A model generated the notes under the pieces. It did no database searches. It was not told where the DNA came from and worked only from the letters and a program-made list of their open reading frames with translations. The position numbers were made by a program, and so were the translations under genes. DNA of 64,000 nt from the NCBI GenBank assembly GCA_014871385.1, contig CM026424.1, forward strand, positions 7,865,320 to 7,929,319, in the 5' to 3' direction. Within the stretch, counting starts at the first letter, position 1, and every line of letters starts with the position of its first letter. This document shows positions 1-10,889 of the stretch, one piece after another. This DNA is from Ceratodon purpureus. Taxonomy: Eukaryota > Streptophyta > Bryopsida > Pseudoditrichales > Ditrichaceae.

Positions 1-1450
1 ACAACAAGACGACAGGTTGCTAAAAATTTCTATACACTTTGAAGAGGTGCAACGAAACAGAGAATGTGTCTGACACGGGAAGTAACTGGCCGTTGCTAGC
101 ACCGGAGTGGTGTTGAGTGTTATTGAAGCTACCTGGTGCTGCATGCAAACCAAAGCGCTGGGAAATTTTTCATGCTACAGGCTGCGAAAGCGGGCGACGA
201 TGCGAAACCCAATGAGCACGTATGGAACTATCTACAACCTCTGTAAGGAAAACTTCATGTGAAACTCGAAATCTCAAGGATGGCTACTAAATCTACCAAG
301 GGACAAATGCAGGGACTTTCCCCCTTTGAAGTCATGATCAGTGGTGCAATACCACACTGATCAGAACAACCAACATCCCCCTCGATTTCACTACTTCTCT
401 CTTATAAACACCGCTACATATTAGCAACCAAACTATGCAACATCAAGCAAAACCAAACCAAACCACACCTCAGGGAACACTTCCCCGACCCAATTCCTCA
501 AACGTATCCCTTCCTCCACACACGTCAACAAGAAGCCAACGAAAGCAGCCACAATTCAGGTAGAATATGGTACCGTCCCCGCACTACACACACAACAACC
601 ATCTCTCCAGACACACACGAGATCCAAACCCAGTTGATGACACCAACTGACAAGGAAACGTCCCCATTAAAGAGGCCGGATACAGTAACCACTACCCTGC
701 AATGCAGCAAAACAGCCACAACAGACACAAACACACACAAACAGACACAACCAGACACAAACAGACACAAACAGTCTAATGGAGGCAAGCTCTTCGGTAC
801 ACATACCTTGGCTGAATCGATGATCAATTCACAACATCCACCACATGCAGCAAAGTGCAAGCTTGCAATGAAGCTGGGAGTGTGATCAGGGACGTCGACT
901 CGTGAGCTAGGGAGGTAGGGAGGTAGCTGCTGATGAGAAGTGGGCGATGGTGGCTAGCTGCAACTTTGCAAGGGGAGCTAGTAAGAGCCGGGATGATGAG
1001 AGAGATTGAAGGTGAAGATTAGAAGGACAGTGGAGGGTGGCGTGGATTATAAAAGGGAAGGGGAAACATCCAAAAGCAGGAGCCGTCTTGTCGGCCTACA
1101 CGCCTCCCCACACCAACTATTGCAACCTCAACCTGCCTGGGTTGGGCTCTTGGGAAGCCGGAACCTGTTCATTGTTTTTTTGGTTTTTCATTTTTGTAAT
1201 TTTGTAAATTTTTTGTAATTTTTTTGGTTTTGGTTTGGGATTTGGAGCCTCTGGAGTTTGGCTGCCCGTGTGCCGTCTTTTTTGTTTGAGATGGGGCCCA
1301 TGTTTCCTCACTTACAAGTTCCCAGAACACCTGGAATCCAGATGGAGTTTTTTTAATGTTTCATTTACTGTTACTTTTTGGGGTGGTACACACAGGTTTT
1401 GGCTCATAGTGCAGTTTGGAGGATTTCGTTTAGAGGTGTTTTAGGTGAAG
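1..1450. other. Unassigned, moderately GC-rich region
   Basis: No gene could be identified. On the minus strand an open stretch ends near 807 at a good splice-donor-like sequence (CCAAG|GTATGTG), which could be the first exon of a gene running off the left edge, but no ATG supports it. On the plus strand a TATA-like TATAAAAGG lies near 1,050, preceded by purine-rich GGGAGGTA repeats. A CAGACACAAA-type simple repeat occupies about 716-776. These signs are compatible with a promoter or 5' region, but no product can be assigned. Confidence 0.2.
716..776. repeat. CAGACACAAA-type simple repeat
   Basis: The stretch is built from ACACAAA and CAGACACAAA blocks in imperfect tandem. It produces short open frames on both strands that should not be taken as genes. 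Confidence 0.6.
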
Positions 1451-1454
1451 TAAG

Positions 1455-1545
1455 TATTTTTATTTTTTTGACACAAATGAGAAACTTTATTACCCGTTGT
1501 GAAGAGAGGATACAAATGCCAAGCCGGAAAACCGCTGGTCATTGT
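1455..1545 (-). mobile_element. LINE 3'-end remnant (tail family)
   Basis: A T-rich run is followed by ACACAAATGAGAAACTTTATT and later CAAATGCCAAGCCGG. The same order of words occurs at 8,509-8,600. The pattern resembles the reverse complement of LINE 3' ends with an A tail. No reading frame is left and the outer limits are not clear. Confidence 0.35.
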
Positions 1546-1699
1546 TTTGTGTTTATGAAGGTGTTTTTGGGTGAAGAGTGTTTGATGTCTTTTGCGCTTG
1601 GTGAAAGTGTGTGTTTTGTGTCAAGAGTTCATGTGTCCTTGAGTGAAGTGGTTAGTGTGGGTGGTGCTATTAGACAAAGGTAGGGTAGTGTTTGTTTTC

Positions 1700-4490
1700 T
1701 AATAGAAGCCAACTGGAAGGGGGGGGTGGGGGGTGGTTGTGATTCGTGAGAAATACGGTTCTGTGTTGTTCCTCCTTTCCTATGTTCTTCTGTTGTGCTT
1801 CCTTTGGCATGGGCTGAGTAAAGCTACCACACAGTACCATGCAGAGCTGCGGAGTGACCCTACTGGGCAAATACATGGCAACGAGTAGGATTGATTTGTT
1901 TATGTCTTGTGGAGGGGGGAGGGGGAGAAGTAGGGTTCTATGGCATCATTGTAAAATCTCTTGTTTTGGCCTCATATTATTGGCATTACTGTAGCATGCT
2001 GAGTTTCTACTTTCTACCTCCAGGGAAAAATGATGAGAGTGGATTGGTCACCGTGCGTGATATTGCTTGTAACTTTTTGTCATGCAATGCCCCCCTCCCC
2101 CTTCCTGTGGGACATGAGTGACATGAGTTTCTACATCACAATATTGCAGTAGTCTTGCTCTTCACTAGGATGTTTTTGTGGTATCATTTCTCTGATTCTT
2201 TCAGTCAGTGACAATGGTTTTACTCTTGACACAGTGGGTCTGTAATAACAGCTGGTTTGAAGAGAAATTTAGAGGAGGTTCTGGCAACGATTCATGTCTC
2301 TTCATTGGGACTATCACATTCTTTTTGGTATTCGAACTGCTAGGTTATCTAATTGGGAGTTTGTGCTATTCTGCCTTGGGGCAAAGACTGCCACCAACCT
2401 TGACCAGGTCAAGGTGAGTAAGACTGTAAGTTACCGGAATGTTGATTCTAGATTTGTCCTGGGATTGTGGATGGTACGAGACTACAAGTCGTTACATTCT
2501 TCAAAAACCCCTTTGAACACCTTCTTCAATTGTAATATTCTTAACCTCTAAAAGTTCCTTGACAATAGTAGATATGCTAATGTAGTTTTGGCATTTGTCT
2601 TACAAAAAGAGTTCAAATTGGAATTCTAATAGCTCATTGGAATTACATCAACATGAAGTCCAACTTCGCTTTTGATCTAAAATCCATTTGAAATGTGGAA
2701 CGTCACAAAATACATCAAAGTACTAGTGTATATTGTTTGTTGTAACAAGCTTTTTGGATCTTAAGACTAAATTGAACAATATCATTTTTAGTATATTCTT
2801 AAGTTCAATTGAATATAAAAGTCAAGTATGAAACTAACTTGTTACTTTTTTCCATCATTTTCTATAATATGTATTATAGTACGATGAATATAGTTTTTCT
2901 TCAAATTTTTCATCTTCCAAAAGTATACATTAGATACCATTATTGTTGAAAAATTTAAAGTTCTCTTTTTCCTTTTTTATTCCTATGTCATGTATTTTAT
3001 AATTAACTACAAATTTAATAATAGTATGGATAGATCAAAAAACAAATCCAGAACATTAATCCAGATCAACAAGAACATTGGTATTGTTGTTGAGGCAAAG
3101 GCTATATTGGAAACATTAATACCTTTGTATATTTCACAAAGAATGCTCATGGTCCTGCACTCTTGTGCAGTCACTGCATACTTCTTTTACGAGCCCTTCT
3201 GGTGTTCACATGGAATCCTTTTCTCACCATTGGCAAATGCTGTACCGGCACAATGTAGTTTGAGATGCGGCCGCATCCATTAGTGCCCATTTTATATGTG
3301 CTTGATGTCATTTGATTGTTAACCAGATTGTATGTGAAACTCCAGTTTGAATTTTCCTGTGAAACTCACTTGTCTGGCTGCATGATCTCAATTTTTTACT
3401 TGAGTGACCAAAAACAAATTGTAACACGCACCCTCCTCTTGGTGGTGTTGAGGCCAATTACATGCCGGCAAGAGAACACTCACAAGCAGTCACTCTGAAG
3501 AAACATGACACTACCATGGTCCCATGTCCTTTACCATGTAGGAGCTAACTTCGTCACTCTTATAAGCATTTGAAACAACAAGCAACTAACCATGCTCCCA
3601 ACAGAATGCCACCACGTGGGCTTATGGCTTCATTGGCACAACACAACATCCACCAATGAAGCCAAAATCTTTGTCCAACCGAAACAAACAATTCCAAACA
3701 CAATTGTATTCAAAATGCTGCAGCTTTTACAATGTTCTCATTACAAGGGAGCTCGGAAAGCAACAAGCATTTCCATGACTTCCGAGCCTTTCCTTCAGCA
3801 AAAAAGACATGGTGTGAGCAGCATACTAGAAAACCCAATCCACAAGCTTTCCAAGCTTTTTTTTTATCTTCATTGGAATAAAACCATGAACAAAATACTG
3901 TTCCATAGCTACTGGACTGACCCTACGACTGACTCAGGAATTTCAAAGAAATATACCATGTAATCTCTTTGAAGCACTTCTAAAATGCCCTGAACAAAAG
4001 CATCAAAATTTCTATGCAATAGTATTATTTATAAACTCGACTTTTTCCTCAATGAAAGACTGGTTTTGTCACTTTCTTCTTGGCATCAATTATTTTATGG
4101 ATGCAACACCTGTTTCAATTTGAGAATTACAGGTTGAAGATTTGTATTTATCCATTTTTGTAAAGCATGTATGATGAATTTACAAATGTCTCTAATAAAA
4201 ATCTCTTCATAAACATAAAAGTAAAGACCTCGGAAAAAAAACTAAGTACATTAGTACATTCAGGTTTAAAATTAGTGTGTTATCATTAAATTAGATGTAT
4301 TTATATGAAAATATAGTTGGTTTATGCATATAAATTTCAAAGGTTTGTAAAACTTTTATGAAGCATTATAGAATTATATACTTCTTAAAATGGAGAAATT
4401 ATATTAATCTACTTCACTTCATTGTACACCTCTGCATATATAAATAATTTAAAAGTGGTAGTTGTAGATGTTGTTGCCTTAACAAACCCA
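1700..4490. other. AT-rich spacer, nothing assigned
   Basis: Read on both strands. Short open frames near 2,208-2,551, 2,990-3,283 and 3,592-3,963 have no recognisable motif, poor codon structure and no convincing splice signals. A G-rich run lies near 1,721-1,735. I see no gene in this stretch. Confidence 0.4.
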
Positions 4491-4499
4491 CTTCATATT

Positions 4500-4720
4500 G
4501 TTAATTGGATAAATGAACCTTGCCTCCAGTAGCTTCTCCAATTCCTCCTTCACGGTTGTGAAATACTTTGAATTGAGTTGATATTGGTGTTGCCTCATCA
4601 ATTTCACTCCTTCCACCGTATTAGTGTGATGTTCCTAAAGTGAAGTAGAAATCTTTGTCAAATTTGAAGGTTCTATTGCAAAAACATCGGCAAAATCAAA
4701 TAAAAAATTCTTATATTATA
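4500..4720 (-). mobile_element. Ty3/gypsy LTR-retrotransposon fossil (pol fragment)
   Basis: The minus strand reads a short piece of the reverse-transcriptase N-terminal region of plant Ty3/gypsy elements, including VKEELEKLLEARFIYP preceded by a QYQLN-type motif. This is the conserved region just before the catalytic palm of the RT. Only this scrap is seen: no LTRs, gag, integrase or flanking duplication were found nearby. It is a small, broken and apparently old remnant. Confidence 0.55.
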
Positions 4721-5398
4721 TTTTTTCTTCCTCACGTGAATTCTTACCAAAGTGGATTTTTTTTTCTATGATGACTTCAACTGCATCAAAATTGGTACTA
4801 CAATTTCTACAATATTGATTTCCGTCATTTCCGTGATATCCTCTACTATGCCTTGTTCCTCCATTCACTAATAGAAAACGTAACGCTCTCCACCTAGTCA
4901 GTCCACCCACAAGTACTACTGGGTGGACTGTAAGTGGGCTCAAACTTTAGTAAGTTCTTGCAATTGGTCCGGGGTCTGCCGGTAGTTTTTAAACCCTGAA
5001 AATATCCAAAATAGCACGGTTGTCCGTAAAACAACGCATGTGTGGGCGCATAGTGGTGACACACGATGGAGATCGAAGCCACAACTTCCCTTGACTCCAC
5101 CATCACCACCCCGCAGACGCAAAATGCTCTCGTACCGCCCTTATGCATCCGTTGTTGCTCGCCTTCGGCATCACGGGATCCTCCTTTGCTGCACGCAATT
5201 GGGCTCCAATCGGTTCCCCTTCTCGTTACGTATTCAGCGCGCTTCACCGCTTCGAAATAGCTACTTATTTGGGTCGGTTTGGAGAGTGTTTGAGCTTGTT
5301 TGTGTTGTGCTGTGATCGGGCGGTGTGGTCAGTGCGTTGGAGATTGTACGAGGTTTCTTAGCCTTGTTGGAGTGTGTGAGGTTTTTGGAATTTTAACG

Positions 5399-5527
5399 AT
5401 GGAATGGGGAGGACGAGTTGCATTGGGATTAGCCCTGGTGTTGGTGTTTGCGGCTGTGGCGGAGCAGGCGCAGGCGAGGAAGGCGAACCCGATTGTTGGG
5501 TATGATTTGCATGAGCTGCAATTCTGA
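5399..5527 (+). CDS. Short secretory ORF, possible first exon
   Basis: A 42-residue frame starts with MEWGGRVALGLALVLVFAAV and has a classic signal-peptide layout: a short charged start, a long Ala/Leu/Val core and an AQA-type cleavage site near residue 26, leaving a mature part beginning RKANPIVGYD. The block is more GC-rich than its surroundings and is preceded by a GC-rich upstream region (5,040-5,390). A possible splice donor (GG|GTATGA) lies in the codons after NPIVG, so this may be exon 1 of a longer secreted protein whose later exons I could not find. It could also be a gene relic. Function not recognised. Confidence 0.3.
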   Translation: MEWGGRVALGLALVLVFAAVAEQAQARKANPIVGYDLHELQF

Positions 5528-5639
5528 ATGACGTTGCACTGCTCTAGAATGTTGGGCGCTGGAATGGGCAACGTTGCTTTGGCCACGACCACCAGACTTG
5601 TCATGGACACAATTAATAAGTCTAAAAACATCGACTCCT

Positions 5640-6685
5640 GAAACCCTGAAAATTTATCCGGGCCTACCTAAGCACTGTTAACGCGGAGAATCTAATCATG
5701 GTGTATTCCAGGCAAGTGCAGGCTGACACGATGCGGTTGCTATTTTAGCAGAAGTAAGGACCTGATTAAATCGGATCTGCCCAACTCCATCCACCTCGGA
5801 GGAAGTCCACCTGTGTGGACTGCTTGAAACTGGGTGCACTCCGAGGTAGAGAAGCCACTGGAATGGGTCACGTATTCCACTAGTGAGTGTTATCATAGTT
5901 GAAGAAATTAAGCATAAAATAATATAAAGAGATATTTCTTGATAACTATAGGTCTTAAGTCTCTTCAACATCATAAATTAATAGAATATTTTCTTAAATA
6001 ATTTAAAACACATTTAAAAACTCCACACGTTTACTACATTTATACAAGATCATTTCAATTAACAAGTGACATAACATTCTACTAAGGTCACAAATTTGTA
6101 TCAAATTGTATCACTCGTACATAGAGAACTAAACTAAACTAAATCCAATGAAATCAAAATAATAAGAGGATAAAATTGAATAAGACTAAATGAATAAATC
6201 AAACAAAAAAAGCTTAATGATTGCACCCATAAATCAAACCAAGTTGAAGCAATGCAGCCCATGTAATCTATGTAATGTTGATGTATTCTCAAAATCCAAA
6301 GGTATGCTTTCAGTTGACAAATATTCATAATGTTCTATAATTTTGCTCAAACTTGACAACTTCACACCTTCAATGTGCAAACTGCACACATGCTTCCTTG
6401 TAAGCATTATGGATGCAATGAACTTTGGACTTTGGCCGCTAATGTGAAGGTCAAGAAGCCAGAATTTAGACATTCTTTCTATTTTATTGGTTGAATTTAA
6501 TGACCTTTCAACCTTTGGTCATAGTGTGAACAACCTTTAAACAAGAAAAATCATTTATGTCTTGATTCCATCATTAACACATATCTTCTAACACATTTTA
6601 AAGTCATTGTGAAACTATTTTCAACCACTAATCTGCCCAATATCAATTATGTGTAAATTCATTTTTGTACTGTGAACCATATTTA
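5640..6685. other. Spacer, nothing assigned
   Basis: The part near 5,640-5,880 is GC-richer (CCACCTCGGAGGAAGTCCACC and similar words) and may be part of the same gene relic as the ORF just upstream. The rest is AT-rich with no supported feature. Confidence 0.3.
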
Positions 6686-6696
6686 GCATTCACTAA

Positions 6697-7166
6697 TTTT
6701 TTTTAATTTTTTTTGTGGAGCAAATGAACAAATTTTATTGCAAAAAAATTAAAGTACAACCATCATCATCATCACACATATATCCAAGGCGACCACAGAC
6801 TTTTGACTTTCTGAACCATATAAAAAGAGGAAACATCACAACTAGTTAGGAATTATACAACTTAATATATGTTCTGTTTAGCTATTTAGAATCAAATGCT
6901 TCAAGTGTATTCTAGCTCCAAGTGTATTCTAAATCTATGCTTCTGACTGTGCTCTACTAACTGGCTGTTCCAACTTATCCAAATTGTCCATAACCCCACC
7001 CCTCCCAGAGCATGACCAAATAGGCATTGGACAAAGATCATCTTCTGCAAGGCAAAGGTCATCTTCTGCGGGGGAGAGAGGTTACATCTTCCCTTTTGGA
7101 ATATGTGCATTAAATAAAAGCAAGTGTTCCATACCTCCTTAGCGTTGATGCAGTCATATAAAGAGT
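6697..7166 (-). mobile_element. 5'-truncated LINE insertion
   Basis: The minus strand carries the C-terminal end of a LINE ORF2 (frame at 6,901-7,170). The [14 protein letters not shown] and LWTIWISWN motifs are typical of the region after the zf-RVT domain. It ends in an A-rich tail seen as T runs at 6,697-6,714 on the plus strand. The insertion is bracketed by an 11-bp duplication with one mismatch: GCATTCACTAA at 6,686-6,696 and GCATTCACCAA at 7,167-7,177. About 470 bp remain, so this is a normal dead-on-arrival truncated copy. It is AT-richer and clearly a different LINE family from the element at 25-32 kb. Confidence 0.7.
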
Positions 7167-7276
7167 GCATTCACCAAATCTATATCATGAATTTTATGTT
7201 CCAAACACAGAGCTTTTTTTTCTTAAGTGTTATTAAAATTACAGAATTCATGTATATCACTACGCCATCTTATTTC

Positions 7277-7278
<2 letters not shown>

Positions 7279-7332
<54 letters not shown>

Positions 7333-7391
7333 CATATATATATACATATATATATATATACATATATATATACATATATATATATATATAC

Positions 7392-7442
<51 letters not shown>

Positions 7443-7487
7443 CATACATATATATATACATATATATATATATACATATATATATAC

Positions 7488-7527
<40 letters not shown>
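7279..7527. repeat. TA/TACA microsatellite
   Basis: About 250 bp of alternating TA with regular TACATA interruptions. Because it is nearly self-complementary, it yields Tyr-Ile repeat frames on both strands that are artefacts. It lies about 100 bp from the truncated LINE. Confidence 0.95.
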
Positions 7528-8508
7528 GATTTAACTACACAAACTACAAAATGCCTTCTACACTAATTTAACACCTTAAATTAAACATATCCCAGATAAA
7601 ACCTTTTTACATACATTCTACCACCGCACTTTAAAGCATTTAAAGTCAAGATTCTCTTTTTAGCAAATTGGAAATAAGATTCAAATTTTATGTGACAAAG
7701 CGGGAACGTTTACAAAATAACCATTTTTATTTTTATTTTTGAAACAAAACATCTATTTGATTGCCAGTAAATGACTGGCACCATGACATTGAATCAATTA
7801 AAATTTATTTCTAATGATTTATTTATTTATTTTTGGTGATGATTACAAGTCTGTGAGAGTCTCAACTGTTAAGTTTATTTTTTATTTGTATGATGCGTGT
7901 GCTGATGTGTACTCAAATGGTGATTCAAGCAGGCCAAGGATGTTGTGCATTTGCAAGTTCAACATTTATAAGCTGGCTACCAGCTAGCAATGCTCGACAA
8001 AGTTTTAATAAATGGTGAGTTTAAATATAAAGAAAAAAGTTAGACACTAATCCATCAAATTTCATCGCTATTAAACTTCAATTGAAGCACAAATGGCTCC
8101 ACAAAATGAACATACAAAATATGGACGTTGCCACTATTAGAGATTAAGTGTATTGTGTATTAAGTTCAAATTAAAAACAAATCTAAATATATTCTCATGG
8201 ATGAACTTTTAAACTAGTGTTGATTGTCAAAGAATGTGAGAAGAATACAAGCCTTATGTACATGCTATTGTTTTGAAACCCCAATTTGTTTTGAACCAAT
8301 GTAGTTTATAATTTAAGTAATTTATACTCAAATCAAATCCGCCAACATTTGTGACAAAATTTGAATTCCTTATCATTCCCACATCCAAGTTTTAAGGATT
8401 AATCAAACAAATGATGACATGTAACTTGTTTTATTTGATTTTTAATTAGTTGTTGCAAATTGAATGAATATACATGGTAGTTTAAAAGATGCAACCACAG
8501 TAACCACA

Positions 8509-8600
8509 TGAATTTTTTTTATAATTTTTTTTTAACACAAATGAAACATCGTTTAATTGCAAGGAGATACAAATACAAAGCCAAGCCAGGTTTATTTTAG
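8509..8600 (-). mobile_element. LINE 3'-end remnant
   Basis: T runs are followed by AACACAAATGAAACATCG and then GATACAAATACAAAGCCAAGCCAGG. The word order matches the remnant near 1,455-1,545. It is probably the minus-strand 3' end of a LINE family, perhaps extending to about 8,780, but no flanking duplication was found. Confidence 0.35.
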
Positions 8601-8909
8601 ATTTCCATGAAATCATGTCGCTCACATGATGCTTGGTGCAAGTTTCTTAATGATGGTGTCATAAATGGATGATAGGCGCATAAGTGACATGATACGTGGA
8701 GTAATACGCACTGATGATCAACATCTGTGTGAGACATGTCTAAGCTGCAGTTTAATGTGTACCTCCAGAGCCACTTCATCCATAATAACAGTGCTTAGGA
8801 CCTAATCATATATTTTGGCTTCCCAGGAAAGTTCATATTCTTCCCAGAATATCCTCATTGTATGTAACCGCACAGCCCTCAGTTGCATGATCATCTCACC
8901 CTCATGTGA

Positions 8910-8982
8910 TTTTTTTTAAATTTTTTTTTGTTTTTAAGCAAATGAAGGAACTTCATTGTGGGATAAGAGAAAACAACTAGTC
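8910..8982 (-). mobile_element. Very short LINE tail insertion
   Basis: T-rich tract followed by AAGCAAATGAAGGAACTTCATTG, the same tail style as at 6.7 kb. A possible imperfect target duplication flanks it: CTCACCCTCATGTGA at 8,895-8,909 and CTCACCCTTTTGTGA at 8,983-8,997 (13 of 15 match). It is consistent with a heavily 5'-truncated insertion. Confidence 0.4.
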
Positions 8983-9522
8983 CTCACCCTTTTGTGAAAT
9001 TTGAATTCTTACAGTACAGTAACAAGTCATATGAGAGCATGACTACCGACATGACCGAGCAAGAATAAATGTGTTGATGTTCAATGAAAATGACCAACTG
9101 AATTACAAGAATCATGTAGTAGGGCTCCCCTTGAGCAATATTTAGTTTTAAAATTAGAATTAGACAATATGAAATGGCCCTTCTATGATTGACTATGAAT
9201 TTTGACTTAATTTTATGATAAAATGATCAATAAATGGCTCAAAAGAAACAAAGAATGGCTGAAGATTATATGTTTTGTCATCATATTCTACTTTGTTTAT
9301 TCCAAAATCTCTTTACAATATGTTTTGAGTAGTAACACTAATTTGGATCTGTTTTCGACTTCATAAAAATCTCAAAAAGTAACCCAAGCTCCAAAAAAAT
9401 TGAGTTTAATAATCTACAGATTAAACTGATTTAAAACAAAAATTAATTTATTATCAATAATTGTTGAAATGAAAAAAATATATAATGTACACAAAACATT
9501 GGAAACATTTTGTTTGAAGAAA

Positions 9523-10421
9523 TTAACCCCTAAATGCCCACCATGAATTCACATCAAAAATTGTCTTTCAACACTCCTTTGTGAAGCCAATTTGTTTTTT
9601 CAATTTTATGATAATATTTTGCAATTTCAACCGTAGGATCTTATAGCTAACTTATCAAAACATTCCATTCCAAATTTTAAAAGCCATAAACAAAACCAAT
9701 TGCAAAATCATATTTTTTACACTTCAAAAACAAGTTTTTTTCAATTCTTCAAAAAGCTGAAATCTCACCGTCAATGAATTTTCAAAAATTAAGCTTTACA
9801 AATTTGGAATGGACAACTCCATATTCTCTTCAAAAAATGACTCAAGATTGTACACAAAATATTCAAAAGAAAAAACCTAGATTTGCATCTTCAAAAGTTA
9901 TGTAAATCAGAATAAGATTTGGAATAAGAGGAAAAACTAAATTGCTAATTACATCCAAATAAAAGTGAATAACGTTAATTCCAACAATAAAAATGATGTG
10001 ATACATAACCAAAAATTGTTAAATTTAAATTCAAAATGAGTTGTTAAAGTTATTTTTTGTAATGGTTTGATCTACCGGCAGAACATGACTTGTCATATCT
10101 CTTACCTCACTTATTGGAATGGACCGAATCAAAGCATCTTACGCAAATATGAACCTCTACAAAATGATGGTATTGTTGTTTAATTATTTTTTATTTTTAT
10201 TTTTATTATGTGGCTGTCCGCATTGAGATTTAAAACCTTTAACCATTCATAACTTTTGCATTACATATCCAAATCTTATGAAACAAAGCTTGACATGTAC
10301 ACAATGACCTAAAGAATCTACATACAACAATTCCAATCTTGATATTTATTTTTGACATTGTGAGAACCTGCCCAAAATAGTTGGCAACCACATTTTGGTT
10401 GCCTCGGAGTTTAGGGGTTTT
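9523..10421 (+). mobile_element. TTAA-type nonautonomous transposon, copy 1
   Basis: It begins TTAA-CCCCTAAATGCCCACC and ends GAGTTTAGGGG followed by TTTT, so the right TTAA is lost. About 0.9 kb, no coding capacity. The interior shares long stretches with the elements at 46,990 and (inverted) 48,193, for example the words around AACCGTAGGATCTTATAGCTAA and the terminal CTGCCCAAAATAG block. The TTAA duplication and CCC-starting ends resemble piggyBac-type MITEs. The family assignment is inferred from ends only. Confidence 0.65.
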
Positions 10422-10636
10422 GGAGATTGTGCTTTTTTTGTTTTATGGGTTTTTGTACGCAACCCATGATTCAAACCCATCACAAAAAAATCATACTAAA
10501 AATATGATTTTCATAAAATTAAAAAATTTCAAAGGAAAATAAATTATCTAAATTATTAAAAAATAAATAAATTAACATACTTAAAATATATATTTAATAA
10601 CATACATGATTTCCAATTGGTATACTTAACATTTTT

Positions 10637-10889
10637 TTAACCCTTAATTGACATCCTTGTTTTGGAGAATAATGCAACCTCATTGGCTTTTTGCCATATT
10701 TCTGCATATATAATGGAACAATTTTGAAAATCCAAAACGGTGAATGTCAAGGTAACTTGATTATGTACCCAACGCAAAAAAAAATCAACCACATCGGATA
10801 AAATCTCAAAAAATGCCACCGTTGAGATCAAAAGCTGCGAAAGGCTCCCTCGAGGACCATATTGGTCCGCTATGTCAATTAAGGGTTAA
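10637..10889. mobile_element. Short TTAA-flanked MITE, second family
   Basis: A 253-bp unit including TTAA at 10,637-10,640 and 10,886-10,889. Immediately inside are perfect 14-bp inverted repeats, CCCTTAATTGACAT and its complement. The interior (GGCATTTTTTGAGATT, ACCCAACGC and similar) differs from the 0.9-kb family, but the target site and the CCC start agree. A short minus-strand frame (10,637-10,831) is probably chance. Confidence 0.7.

Larger units (their letters stand above)
7530..9520. other. AT-rich spacer with LINE tails
   Basis: No gene seen. Apart from the tail remnants listed separately at 8,509 and 8,910, the sequence is AT-rich with only short random frames. Confidence 0.4.

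Noticed and set aside
525-860. 111-residue minus-strand cysteine/valine-rich frame
   Set aside because: No ATG at its start, much of it is simple-repeat DNA and no motif was recognised.
7223-7534. Tyr/Ile repeat frames on both strands
   Set aside because: Products of the TA microsatellite, identical in texture on both strands, with no start context or motif.
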